From JAMPXD01 sp041481895 (GTDB lineage: Bacteria; Desulfobacterota; Desulfuromonadia; Geobacterales; Geobacteraceae), in the NCBI GenBank assembly GCA_041481895.1, contig JBGPCQ010000002.1, positions 1 to 64,000 on the forward strand: a stretch of 64,000 bases of DNA, in the 5' to 3' direction. A program made the translations under genes and the position numbers. Positions within the stretch are counted from its first letter, which is position 1. The number at the start of each line of letters is the position of its first letter. Shown here one piece after another: positions 34,551 to 42,768 of the stretch. Under the pieces are notes generated by a model. The model saw only the letters and a list, made by a program, of their open reading frames with translations, did not search any database and was not told where the DNA came from.

Positions 34551-34646
34551 CTAATTGTTGTATTTCATTATCAGAACCCCTGCGAATCCCAAAGAAAGAA
34601 CCACAGCTGCGCACCAAACTATCGTTACTGCATTAAAAACTACCAT
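34551..34646 (-). CDS. Possible 31-residue membrane peptide
   Basis: A short frame with GGGAGG 7 bp before the ATG. It codes for one hydrophobic helix (VVFNAVTIVWCAAVVLSLGF) ending in IMKYNN. Length and layout recall single-helix small proteins that accompany membrane complexes. There is no conserved neighbour to support it; it lies between the two leader copies. Confidence 0.4.
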   Translation of the reverse strand: MVVFNAVTIVWCAAVVLSLGFAGVLIMKYNN

Positions 34647-34808
34647 CTTGAAACCTCCCGCCTCTCGGCATGTAGTAAGCACCCAACTCCCTACGCGATT
34701 GCATCATTAATTACCCTACTCTTTCGCTGGACTAATAGATAGGTAATAATCATCTAGAGGTCATGCCGGGTTGGACCACGCTAATCTGCTGAATTATAAG
34801 CGAAAAAA

Positions 34809-34906
34809 TCTGGACGCAACCCGGTAGTTTTATGTATGCTGTAGACACGGCTCCTGGTTTTCTTCGCCCCAAGTCTGACTGAAGGAGTAACAATTACCGT
34901 GGTTTC
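34809..34906 (+). repeat. Direct repeat of the pbp leader, downstream copy
   Basis: This copy includes the GAAGGAG ribosome-binding site and the GTG start of the penicillin-binding protein gene. See 34371 for the matching copy 438 bp upstream. Confidence 0.75.
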
Positions 34907-36917
34907 TCGTTTTCCCGCGCTTTTTACCAAGTTGACTTCTTATGCCGCCGCAGGTCTTTTCCTGCTCTTGACCCTCATCCCATCGGCCCGGGGCCAGGAA
35001 ACGATCGCCGTATACCCCCCCCTGCCGTCCGGTTATACCTCCATTAAGATCTTTGACCGGGAAGGGCGGTCTGTCGGCCGGATCCTGCCGGAGGTGAGGT
35101 ACTGGACCCCCATTGACCGCATTCCCGTTTTCCTGCAGAAGGCGGTGGTGGCCGTTGAAGACGCCCGCTTTTATGAGCATGGCGGCATCGATATCCGCGG
35201 CATCGCCCGGGCGCTGGTGAAGGATGTGGTCAAAGGGAAACTGGCCGAGGGGGGATCGACGATCACCCAGCAGCTGATCAAGAACAAGTATTTATCAGGG
35301 GAAAAGACTATTGACCGGAAGCTCAAGGAAGGCCTCATGGCCGTGGAGTTTGAGAAGAAGTACACCAAGAAGCAGATTCTGGAGATGTATATTAACGAAA
35401 TCTATTACGGCAATGGGGCCTGGGGGATTGCCCAGGCTAGCCGGCTCTATTTTGACAAAAACCCGGAGGAGTTGACCGATGCGGAATCTGCCCTGCTGGC
35501 CGGAGTGCCGAAAAACCCCGGCCGCTACAATCCCTGGGGAGTCTCGGCCAGGGTCGTGGGGCGGAGGGACGTGGTCCTGAAGAGGATGGTGGAACTCAAG
35601 ACCATCACTCCCCGGCAGAATAAGAAACTGCGAGCCGAGCGTGTTACCGTTAGTCAACCCGGGCAGGCCCACTATTACCTGGCCCATATCAAGAGCAAAC
35701 TGATCGAGCGGTATGGTAAGGAGATCATCGAACAGGGGGGGCTGGAAGTAACTACGGCCATGGATCTGAACCTGCAAAAGCTGGCTGAAAAGACCGTGCG
35801 CGACGGGGTCAAACGGATTTCTCCCGAGCTTCAGGGCGCACTGGTGAGCCTGGATCTTGCTTCCGGGGATCTGTTGGCGGCAGTCGGGGGGGTCGATTTC
35901 AGCACAAGTCGCTATGACCGCGCTTTTCTTGCCCGGCGTCAGCCCGGCTCGGCCATCAAGCCGCTGATCTATGCCGCGGCCCTGGAAAAGGGGTTTACTG
36001 CCGGCAGTATCTGGGATGATACGCCGGTCGCCTACAATCGGGGGAGTAATGAAACCTGGAAACCGCTGAACTACGGCAGGGAACAGTACGGGGCGCTCTC
36101 CCTCAGGCAGGCACTGGCATACTCCAGCAATGTCATTGCGGTAAAACTGCTGGAGGCGATCGGGGTCCCGTATTTTGTCGATTTTGCCGGCAAGCTGGGG
36201 CTATCCTTACGCGCGAACAATGATCTCTCCCTGGCCCTCGGGACCGAAGAGGTCACCCTGCATGACCTGGTACAGGCTTACACACCCCTGGCCAACGGGG
36301 GGCTCAGGGCCGAATCGAGGACCATTGTCCGCATTTTTGACCGCAAACGTAATACCTGGGCGGAAAACCCTCCGGCCGCCACCCCGGTCCTTTCCCCGGC
36401 TGCCGCCTTTGTTACGACCCGGATGCTGAAAGACGTCATGGTGTACGGTACCGCCAAGTCACTCAAGGCATTCAGCCGGGAGCGGCCGTCCGCAGGGAAG
36501 ACCGGCACCACCGATGACTATCGGGATGCCTGGTTTATTGGCTACACCCCGCAGGTGATAACCGGCATCTGGGTAGGATATGACAAGCCGAAGCCGGGGG
36601 GGAAAGGCTTCACCGGCGGGTCTGTCTGTGCGCCCCTATGGGAGCGGTTCATGCGCCCGGCTTTGGCAGCCAGACCGGTCGTCGATTTCCCGAAACCGGA
36701 TACGATAGTTACCGTTACCATCGACCCGACGACAGGCTTCCGGGCGAATGCGGACTGTCCGCAAAAGCTGGACGAGTTCTATATCGCGGGGACCGAGCCG
36801 AACGGTAACTGTCCCCGGCACGGCGGAACTCCCCTCAATCCGGTAACGGTACCGCCACCGCTGCCGAATACAGACAGGGAGCAGACGGAGATGGACCCGG
36901 CGGACGTTGTTGATTAA
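34899..36917 (+). CDS. Penicillin-binding protein 1A (bifunctional)
   Basis: A 672-residue class A PBP. An N-terminal signal anchor is followed by the GT51 glycosyltransferase with VEDARFYEHGGID (catalytic Glu), GGSTITQQLIKNKYLS, and MYINEIYYGNGAWGIAQA. The transpeptidase has SAIKPLIY (SxxK), YSSNVIA (SxN) and GKTGTTDDYRDAWF (KTG). It polymerises and cross-links peptidoglycan in the periplasm. The start is a GTG with AAGGAG 11 bp upstream. The C-terminal ~70 residues are Pro-rich with two Cys. Confidence 0.95.
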   Translation: MVSRFPALFTKLTSYAAAGLFLLLTLIPSARGQETIAVYPPLPSGYTSIKIFDREGRSVGRILPEVRYWTPIDRIPVFLQKAVVAVEDARFYEHGGIDIRGIARALVKDVVKGKLAEGGSTITQQLIKNKYLSGEKTIDRKLKEGLMAVEFEKKYTKKQILEMYINEIYYGNGAWGIAQASRLYFDKNPEELTDAESALLAGVPKNPGRYNPWGVSARVVGRRDVVLKRMVELKTITPRQNKKLRAERVTVSQPGQAHYYLAHIKSKLIERYGKEIIEQGGLEVTTAMDLNLQKLAEKTVRDGVKRISPELQGALVSLDLASGDLLAAVGGVDFSTSRYDRAFLARRQPGSAIKPLIYAAALEKGFTAGSIWDDTPVAYNRGSNETWKPLNYGREQYGALSLRQALAYSSNVIAVKLLEAIGVPYFVDFAGKLGLSLRANNDLSLALGTEEVTLHDLVQAYTPLANGGLRAESRTIVRIFDRKRNTWAENPPAATPVLSPAAAFVTTRMLKDVMVYGTAKSLKAFSRERPSAGKTGTTDDYRDAWFIGYTPQVITGIWVGYDKPKPGGKGFTGGSVCAPLWERFMRPALAARPVVDFPKPDTIVTVTIDPTTGFRANADCPQKLDEFYIAGTEPNGNCPRHGGTPLNPVTVPPPLPNTDREQTEMDPADVVD

Positions 36918-36974
36918 TTCTATTTTGGTGCGTCCCCGATTGATACGATCTGCCTTAAGAAGCCTGTATAATGC

Positions 36975-37005
36975 AAAAACGGACCATTGACGGTGGTCCG
37001 TTTTT
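36975..37005. terminator. Bidirectional terminator after the pbp gene
   Basis: AAAAACGGACCA (36975-36986) pairs with TGGTCCGTTTTT (36994-37005); both strands end in T runs, so it can serve the convergent DUF378 gene as well. Confidence 0.9.
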
Positions 37006-37052
37006 CCTTCCCTCTCTCTGTTGCCTTTCTTCTGCCTTCACTCATGGTGCGG

Positions 37053-37292
37053 TTAATGTTTAACGGTGGAGGGGAATTCACACCACCGATGCTGGATCGC
37101 CTTGAGTCCGAACGTTAAATCGAAAACCTCATATACTGCACTCAGGCCCACAAGCGCATAAATCAGCCGACAAAACGCGCTGGCTTCACCAAAGATCGTA
37201 GCGACCAGGTTGAAATTAAAGAATCCAACAAGGCCCCAGTTAAGGCCTCCTATGAGGAGTAATACTGCTACTATGACGTCTAATACTTTCAT
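37053..37292 (-). CDS. DUF378 membrane protein
   Basis: A 79-residue protein with two membrane helices and the family motif LLIGGLNWGLVGFFNFNLV, then IYALVGLSAVYEVF. DUF378 proteins are small bacterial membrane proteins without known function. GGAGGTGGC precedes the ATG closely. It is convergent with the pbp gene and shares its terminator. Confidence 0.92.
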   Translation of the reverse strand: MKVLDVIVAVLLLIGGLNWGLVGFFNFNLVATIFGEASAFCRLIYALVGLSAVYEVFDLTFGLKAIQHRWCEFPSTVKH

Positions 37293-37513
37293 AAAGCCAC
37301 CTCCCTACCCGTAATCGAAGGCTGTCAGGCATCAGAGGGGAAGTAACGATGTTTATTCTTCCTATGTTAATATTATACTCCTGTTAGCCAATGAAAGCCA
37401 TAGGGTACAGATGCAGTTCACCAGGCAGTTATCGGTGGCTTCCTGTATCTCTACGTTGTTTGATCGTTACCGGCAAATCCGCGTGGGGGACACGCTGTCC
37501 GCAGTTGACCACC
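37293..37513. other. Intergenic, no feature seen
   Basis: About 220 bp between DUF378 and the monooxygenase-like gene. No convincing gene, hairpin or promoter was found. Confidence 0.4.
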
Positions 37514-37816
37514 CTAACCGGGGAGCTTTACCGCAAGCACATCGACCTTCTCGATGACTGGCGAGCTGGACAAAAGCTCGGGAGCTTTAGCCATCAATGC
37601 AGCTGCGACCTGACCGGACAGGTGTGCCTGCCGGCCCGCCTCGTCGGGGAAAGCGTCGAAGATGCCGAATGTGGACGGTCCCAGGCGAATCGCAAACCAC
37701 GCCACGGTCGCGGGTTCCTTCTGGACCACTGCCAAGCCTCCGCGGAGGAGCTCTTCGACCTCCTGCTCTTTTCCCGGTTTTGCCTCCAGCCGTACAAACA
37801 ACGCTACATGAACCAT
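37514..37816 (-). CDS. ABM-domain (quinol/antibiotic monooxygenase-like) protein
   Basis: A 100-residue ferredoxin-like dimeric protein: FVRLEAKPGKEQEVEELLRG, TVAWFAIRLGPSTFGIFDAF, EAGRQAHLSGQVAAAL. Members range from cofactor-free quinol monooxygenases to stress-linked proteins. AAGGAGGAAG precedes the ATG. It may share a transcript with the aldo/keto reductase gene upstream (40-bp gap). Confidence 0.82.
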   Translation of the reverse strand: MVHVALFVRLEAKPGKEQEVEELLRGGLAVVQKEPATVAWFAIRLGPSTFGIFDAFPDEAGRQAHLSGQVAAALMAKAPELLSSSPVIEKVDVLAVKLPG

Positions 37817-37856
37817 GACTTCCTCCTTTTATTCCTTTGTTAAACAGAATGAAATC

Positions 37857-38690
37857 TTACGGCTTGTAATACATGAGCTGCCGTGCGAATGGGGCGACGC
37901 GGAAGACCAGTTCCTCCTGCTCCTCTTTCGACATAGGCGCGAATGACCGGGCGAAGCGAACGTTCTCCTCCATCTGCAGCAGGTCGTCGCAGCCAATGAC
38001 GATGGTGCTGACCGGTTGGGAGAGGGCGAAGCGAAGGAACGGAGCCATCCCTGAGCAGCCGGGGAGCCGGGCGGCGAGGCCGCGCAGGTAAACCTTCATC
38101 CCCACGATCCCCATCTCTCTCTCCCGCGCCAGGGGAATCACTTCTTCGATGAAGTTCTGGTGGGCCGGCTCGGCGGGGTTGACCGGAAGGAGCACCGTGT
38201 CGAAGGGGAACCGCTCGATGCAGGCGCGGATGATGGCGGGGTCGTGGTGGCCGGTGACGCCTATGAAGCGCACGAGACCCTTTCCCCTGGCCTCGACAAA
38301 CGCTTCGATGGCGCCGCCGGGACCGAATATCTCCTCGATCTCCTCCCCGGTGCGGACATCATGCACCTGCCAGAGGTCGAGGTGGTCGGTCTTCATGGAG
38401 CGGAGGGTCTCGTGGAGGTGGGCCAGAGCGCCGGCCTTGTCGCGGGCGTGGGACTTGCTGGTGAGAAAGACCTCGCTTCTCCGTTCACGCAGGGCCTTGC
38501 CGTAGTAGCCCTCGCTCCCGTCGTAGGCCCGCGCCGACTCGCAGTAGGTAATGCCCAGGTCGAGGGCGCGGTTGATCAGGTCATACGCCTCCCGCTCATA
38601 GCCGTGGGTGCGGAGAACCCCCTCACCGCCGAGACCGAGGATGGTCACCTCCACTCCTGTCCTGCCGAGTTGCCGTTTCGGGATGCTCAT
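37857..38690 (-). CDS. Aldo/keto reductase
   Basis: A 277-residue TIM-barrel oxidoreductase. The tetrad Tyr (ARAYDGSEG), Lys (TSKSHARDK) and His (QVHDV) are visible. The Asp normally before the Tyr segment appears changed (ITYCESARAY). The NADPH-binding end VSTIVIGCDDLLQMEENV is present. The substrate is unknown. The ATG overlaps the stop of the DCC-family gene (ATGA at 38687-38690), so the two are translated together. Confidence 0.9.
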   Translation of the reverse strand: MSIPKRQLGRTGVEVTILGLGGEGVLRTHGYEREAYDLINRALDLGITYCESARAYDGSEGYYGKALRERRSEVFLTSKSHARDKAGALAHLHETLRSMKTDHLDLWQVHDVRTGEEIEEIFGPGGAIEAFVEARGKGLVRFIGVTGHHDPAIIRACIERFPFDTVLLPVNPAEPAHQNFIEEVIPLAREREMGIVGMKVYLRGLAARLPGCSGMAPFLRFALSQPVSTIVIGCDDLLQMEENVRFARSFAPMSKEEQEELVFRVAPFARQLMYYKP

Positions 38691-39115
38691 GGCGGTGGGT
38701 CGTTCCTGCCGATCCGACAGGTCCCGTCCCGGCAGGCGGCACCTGTTTTCGGCAGATACTTTCTGATTCTGGCGAAGCTTCGATAGGCAAGGCGCGCCAG
38801 AAGATTGACACCGGGAACGGTGACGAGCCAGCCAAGTACACCGTACAGGGTCGACGCAGGAAACGCCCGCCAGATGGCCCTGAACGCCTCAACTCCGCGG
38901 TAGACTGCACCACTCTGGTCGATGGCGTGCATCTCGTACATGAATTCAGGAAGGGTAATCCCGTAAGGGGTCGGGTCGAAGTCCGGGAGACTGATATCCA
39001 CGAATATAAGACGGCCGCCCTGCTCCTTGTGGCGGTACACGCCCATCTCCTTGGCGCATACCGAACATGACCCGTCGTAAAAAACCTTCAGCGGAAACTC
39101 AGGGCTGGCCGGCAT
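38687..39115 (-). CDS. DCC-family thiol-disulfide protein (DUF393)
   Basis: A 142-residue protein from the ATG at 39115 (GGAGG 5 bp upstream). FYDGSCSVCAKEM holds the family CxxC, with FVDISLPDFDP and GVEAFRAIWRAFP further on. DUF393 proteins are thought to be thiol-disulfide oxidoreductases. A second Cys pair (ACRDGTCRIG) is near the end. Coupling to an aldo/keto reductase hints at a shared redox task. Confidence 0.87.
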   Translation of the reverse strand: MPASPEFPLKVFYDGSCSVCAKEMGVYRHKEQGGRLIFVDISLPDFDPTPYGITLPEFMYEMHAIDQSGAVYRGVEAFRAIWRAFPASTLYGVLGWLVTVPGVNLLARLAYRSFARIRKYLPKTGAACRDGTCRIGRNDPPP

Positions 39116-39319
39116 GCTATCCTCCATTCCGTTTATTACCTGGTGTCGACAACGTGCCAGGACCATTGCCGCTCTTAACATTGATTGTATAGTGCCAGGA
39201 AACAAATGCAAGGTACTGCCGCCTGCCATCGCCCGTTGATTTCATCAGTGGAATCCTCGGGAAGATACATGGGTCGGAGAAATTTCTCGTCAGGTTTCCA
39301 GGATGCTAAAATGAAGAGC

Positions 39320-40552
39320 TCATTTCACCTCCACATTCCGTATCCCGCTCGGCCGCCAAGCCGGTGATATCACATGGCTCCCCTTCTCCTTCTCGTCCAG
39401 CAGGCTCCCGAAGGTCATGGTAAAATCGCCGTACCGGTCGTTCACCTCGTCCATGGTACCGACCATGAGGGCCTTTTTCCTTTCTTCCGGGAAAAGGGGG
39501 AGCTGGTTGCTCTCATAGCGCAGATTGCTGATCCTGACCCCGAGAAGCCGCACCGGCTGCATCAGCACGATGCTGTCGAGGATAGCCACCGCCGCCCGGT
39601 AAATCTCCTCGCTGTCGTTGATGTAGTGCGTCAGCGTTTCCTGTTTCCCCGCCCAGGTGTCGAAATCGGCGTAGCGGATCGACAACGTGACCGTCTTCCC
39701 CCAGACGTTGTATCGCCGCGCCCGCCGACCGACCATTTCCGAAAGCTGCAAGAGATGCTTCAGGATCTCCCTTCTCTCCTCAATGTCCCGCTCCAGGGTC
39801 ATGCTGTGGCCGACCGATTTGACCGGGTCGCTCTCTTCCACGGGAATGACGGGAGAGTTGTCAATTCCCCGCCCCATCCGGCTCAACTGTTCTCCGATGA
39901 TCCCGAACCTCCTTTTCAGGGTGCTGACCGGAAATCGCCCCAAATCGCCGCAGGTCACGATGCCGTACAGGGCCAGCTGCCGCGCCGTCTTGCCCCCCAC
40001 CCCGCAGAGGTCTTTCGCCGGTATCCGTTCCAATACCTCTGCCACCTTTTCCGGCTTGATGACGATCAGGCCGTCCGGCTTCTGCATGTCGCTGGCGAGC
40101 TTGGCGAGGAGCTTGTTCGGGGCGATGCCGATGGAACAGGTGATGCCGAAGGCATGCCTGATTCTCGCCTTGATGAGGCAGGCGATCCGCTCGGCGGAAC
40201 CGAAGATGCCGAGGGAGCCGGTGACATCGAGGAACGCCTCGTCAATGGAAAAGAGTTCGACGAGGGGGGTGAAGTCGAGGAAAATCTTGATGATCTGGCT
40301 GGAGGTCCAGGTGTACTTCCGGTTGTCGCCGATAACCAGGATGATGTCGGGGCACTTCTGTCGCGCCTGCCAGACGTTCATGCCGGTCTTAACCCCATAG
40401 GCCCGCGCCTCATAGGAACAGGTGGTAATGACCGTCCGCTTCGCCGAGCCGATGACCGCAATCGGCTTGCCGCGCAGCGCCGGGTTGGCCTGCTGCTCCA
40501 CCGAGGCGAAAAAAGCGTTCATGTCGATATGGAGGATGACGCGTTTAGCCAT
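39320..40552 (-). CDS. dinB: DNA polymerase IV (Y family)
   Basis: A 410-residue translesion polymerase. ILHIDMNAFFASVEQ provides the first metal ligands, FSIDEAFLDVTG the SIDEA catalytic pair, SIGIAPNKLLAKLASDMQKP the palm, CGVGGKTARQLALYGI the HhH thumb. The C-terminus lacks an obvious beta-clamp pentapeptide except the possible QLPLFP at about residue 355. The start is ATG 40552. A promoter-like TTGACA at 40589-40584 and a weak LexA-like site lie upstream, as expected for an SOS gene. Confidence 0.95.
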   Translation of the reverse strand: MAKRVILHIDMNAFFASVEQQANPALRGKPIAVIGSAKRTVITTCSYEARAYGVKTGMNVWQARQKCPDIILVIGDNRKYTWTSSQIIKIFLDFTPLVELFSIDEAFLDVTGSLGIFGSAERIACLIKARIRHAFGITCSIGIAPNKLLAKLASDMQKPDGLIVIKPEKVAEVLERIPAKDLCGVGGKTARQLALYGIVTCGDLGRFPVSTLKRRFGIIGEQLSRMGRGIDNSPVIPVEESDPVKSVGHSMTLERDIEERREILKHLLQLSEMVGRRARRYNVWGKTVTLSIRYADFDTWAGKQETLTHYINDSEEIYRAAVAILDSIVLMQPVRLLGVRISNLRYESNQLPLFPEERKKALMVGTMDEVNDRYGDFTMTFGSLLDEKEKGSHVISPAWRPSGIRNVEVK

Positions 40553-40559
40553 CCCCGAA

Positions 40560-40589
40560 GAGTAGCAAATGACAACCAATGTGTGTCAA
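40560..40589 (-). promoter_or_regulatory. dinB promoter with LexA-like half site
   Basis: TTGACA (40589-40584) is followed by GGTT-GT-C-ATTT-G (40577-40566), which fits the first part of the Geobacter LexA motif; the last three bases of the motif do not match. The -10 box is poor (GCTACT or TACTCT). Confidence 0.35.
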
Positions 40590-40823
40590 GAAGATTTTGC
40601 TCGCCGAATTATGTTGCCTTTTATGAGAGAGGGGCGATCAGCTCCGGAGAATCGTTGCGGGGAGAGTTGACCAGTAGAGAGACCGGCCGGACCTCCATCG
40701 CGTCGGCGGGAAACGGCTGGTAGAGGCGTTTCATCGGTCGTTTCCCGGTCGAGCCAGGGAGCATACTGGTTTGTGTGGTTTTGATACTTGTTCTTGAAGT
40801 GCCGATTAGTATATCGAATGCCA
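40586..40823. other. Unassigned intergenic sequence
   Basis: Between the dinB promoter and the hemerythrin remnant. A short minus-strand frame (40621-40824) runs here but has no recognisable similarity or ribosome-binding site. Confidence 0.3.
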
Positions 40824-41027
40824 CTAGAGTTTTGCCACATTTGGGAAGAGGATGTTGTTTTCGAGGTGGACATGCTTGTGGAGGTCGTCCTCGAACTCCT
40901 TGAGCTTCTGGTACGTGACCATGTAGGTATTGCAGACATCGCCGGGGATCGCATACCCCTTCGCCAGATGGCGGATCATATGGACCGCGTCGCCGATGGT
41001 CCTGTTACAAATATACTGTCCAATTGT
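40824..41027 (-). pseudogene. C-terminal remnant of a RIC/YtfE-ScdA hemerythrin-like protein
   Basis: About 67 codons ending in TAG read AVHMIRHLAKGYAIPGDV, CNTYMVTYQKLKEFEDDL, HKHVHLENNILFP. This matches the last helices of iron-sulfur repair di-iron proteins, including the His and Glu ligands in HLENN. The rest of the ~220-residue protein is missing and there is no proper start codon. The frame follows the stop of the flavoprotein gene by about 40 bp. It is most likely the leftover of a deleted gene. A short peptide from a non-standard start cannot be excluded. Confidence 0.65.
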
Positions 41028-41069
41028 CTCTGATCCTCTCCTCTGATCCTCCTTGGCGCCTGCATCCTG

Positions 41070-42425
41070 TCAGAGCTTCTTGGCCGCCTCGCGGGCAGCA
41101 GTCACGACCGGGTCCCAGACCGGTGAAAAGGGAGGAGCGTAGCCGAGGTCGAGATTAATCATCTCCTCCACCGTAAAACCGGCATGAAGAGCGGTAGCCA
41201 GGGTGTCGATCCGTTTGGCCGAACCTTCCAGGCCGACGATTTGGCCTCCCAGCAGACGGCCGCTTCCCCTTTCTGCCAGCACCTTGACGGTGATTTCCCC
41301 TGCCCCGGGGTAGTACCCCGCCTTGGTCCGACTCGTGATTACGGCACTTACCCACTCGACGCCCATCTCCCTGAGCTCATTTTCCTGGAGGCCGGTACGG
41401 GCGACTTCCACCTGACAGATTTTAGTGACGGCAGTTCCCACTACCCCGGGAAACGTGGCGTAGCCTCCTCCCAGGTTGATGCCCGCAACCCGCCCCTGGC
41501 GGTTGGCGACTGTGCCGAGGGCTATGTAGAAGGGCCTGCGGCTGACCAGATGAAACGACTCAGCGCAATCTCCTGCTGCCCAGATACCGGGAATGCCGGT
41601 TTCCATCCGCACGTTCACCCGGATCGACCCTTTCTCCCCGAGCGGGATGCCGGCCGCGGCTGCGAGTTCCGTGTTGGGCCGCACTCCGAGGCCGAGTATC
41701 ACGATGTCGGCCGGCAGGCTCCGTTTCTCGGTCATTACGCCGGTAACTTTCCCAAGCGTTGTCTCGAACCCCGTGAGAGTTTCCTCCAGGTACAACGTCA
41801 CGCCGAAATCCCGTAGCGCCTCTGAAACCAGGTGGCCCATCTCCTCATCGAGGGTTCCCATCACCTCTGGCGACCGGGCAATCAGCGTTACATCCAGGCC
41901 GCGTCTGACCAGGGCTTCCGCCATCTCCAGGCCGATGTAGCCGCCGCCAACGACAACTCCTTTTTTTGCGCTCCCACCATCGAGGATCCGGCGCAGTTCG
42001 ATACCGCTCTGAAGGGTATTTACCCCGCAGATGGCGACGGCGTCTGCGCCAGGAAGGTCCGGACAGACCGGCACCGCGCCGGTAGCGAGCAAGAGCCGGT
42101 CATAGGATTCCCACTCCACGAGGCCGCTTTGCAGATTGCGGACGCGAACCTTTCCCCCTGCCGCGTCAATTTCCTCGACTTCATGGCAGATGCGGACGTC
42201 GATCCCCTCCCGCTCCCGAAACTTTTCCGGAGAGCGGATTACAAGTGCATCTTCCCTGTCGACAACCCGGCCGACATAGTAGGGGATCCCTCAGGCGGAA
42301 TAGGAGGTGTTGGGGCTTCTCTCGAAAACGACGATCTCCAGGTCGGGACGGCGCCGTCTGGCCTGGGATGCGGCGCTCATCCCTGCCGCATCGCCGCCGA
42401 TGACGATAAGCCTTTCGTTGGTCAT
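41070..42425 (-). CDS. CoA-disulfide-reductase/NADH-oxidase-like flavoprotein with in-frame UGA (predicted Sec45)
   Basis: Read through the TGA at 42291-42293, the gene codes for 451 residues. Start is ATG 42425 with GGAGG upstream. The N-terminus LIVIGGDAAGMSAASQARRR binds FAD. Then comes SPNTSYSA-UGA-GIPYYVGR, where homologues have YSACGIPYYVG with the single redox cysteine (Cys43 in the Staphylococcus enzyme). The frame continues without interruption through LLLATGAVP, VVGGGYIGLEMAEALVRRG, WAAGDCAE and YAPPFSPVWDPV. All other family motifs are intact, so the UGA replaces only the catalytic Cys. A hairpin 15 nt after the UGA resembles a bacterial SECIS, and tRNA-Sec is coded at 27.9 kb. Alternative: a nonsense-mutated gene. 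Confidence 0.85.
42257..42276 (-). promoter_or_regulatory. Candidate SECIS hairpin
   Basis: Starting 15 nt after the UGA, TGTCGGC pairs with GTCGACA (one G-U) around the loop CGGGTT. The loop starts 22 nt after the UGA, inside the range known for bacterial SECIS elements, and contains the G and U residues usual for SelB binding. Confidence 0.6.
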
Positions 42426-42682
42426 GGTTTTTCCTCCAGTGTAGAGTATCAGGAAAAGACGCGACTGTGTTACAGGTGGCACTAAACCTGACCAGCCCAG
42501 ATTATTGTACCAGGTTTGGGGTTAGTTGCTCACGAAGTTGACCTTGTCAATCACTGCTTCTATTCTTTTTCTTGACGAAGGTGGTCTGACACCTTAAATT
42601 TGATATAATTTATCAGAAGGATAGATTCCGGCAATCCAGGCAGGTACGTCATCGCCATCATTCTGCTCCAGGCAGCGGCAAT
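42426..42682. other. Intergenic, reverse GGTCTGACACC motif
   Basis: No gene seen. GGTCTGACACC at 42583-42593 is the reverse of the motif found at 31.8 and 34.5 kb. Confidence 0.35.
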
Positions 42683-42713
42683 AAGCCCTGAATGTCGTAC
42701 ATTCGGGGCTTTT
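42683..42713 (+). terminator. Strong hairpin with T run before the third PAP2 gene
   Basis: AAGCCCTGAATGT pairs with ACATTCGGGGCTT over a 3-base loop, followed by TTTT. No plus-strand gene ends just upstream, so it may be an attenuator in the leader of the gene at 42769 or a guard terminator. Confidence 0.6.
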
Positions 42714-42768
42714 CCGCATGGCATGTTTGTTCCGGATTTATCAGACAGCGGGAAGGCTTAAATTGATT

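Noticed and set aside
34809..34870. GGACGC in the pbp leader as part of a c-di-GMP (GEMM) riboswitch
   Set aside because: The receptor sequence and the second helix of GEMM are missing in both leader copies.
42291..42293. The TGA as an ordinary nonsense mutation making a pseudogene
   Set aside because: Kept as the alternative, but the exact coincidence with the catalytic Cys codon, the intact downstream frame, the hairpin and tRNA-Sec make recoding more likely.
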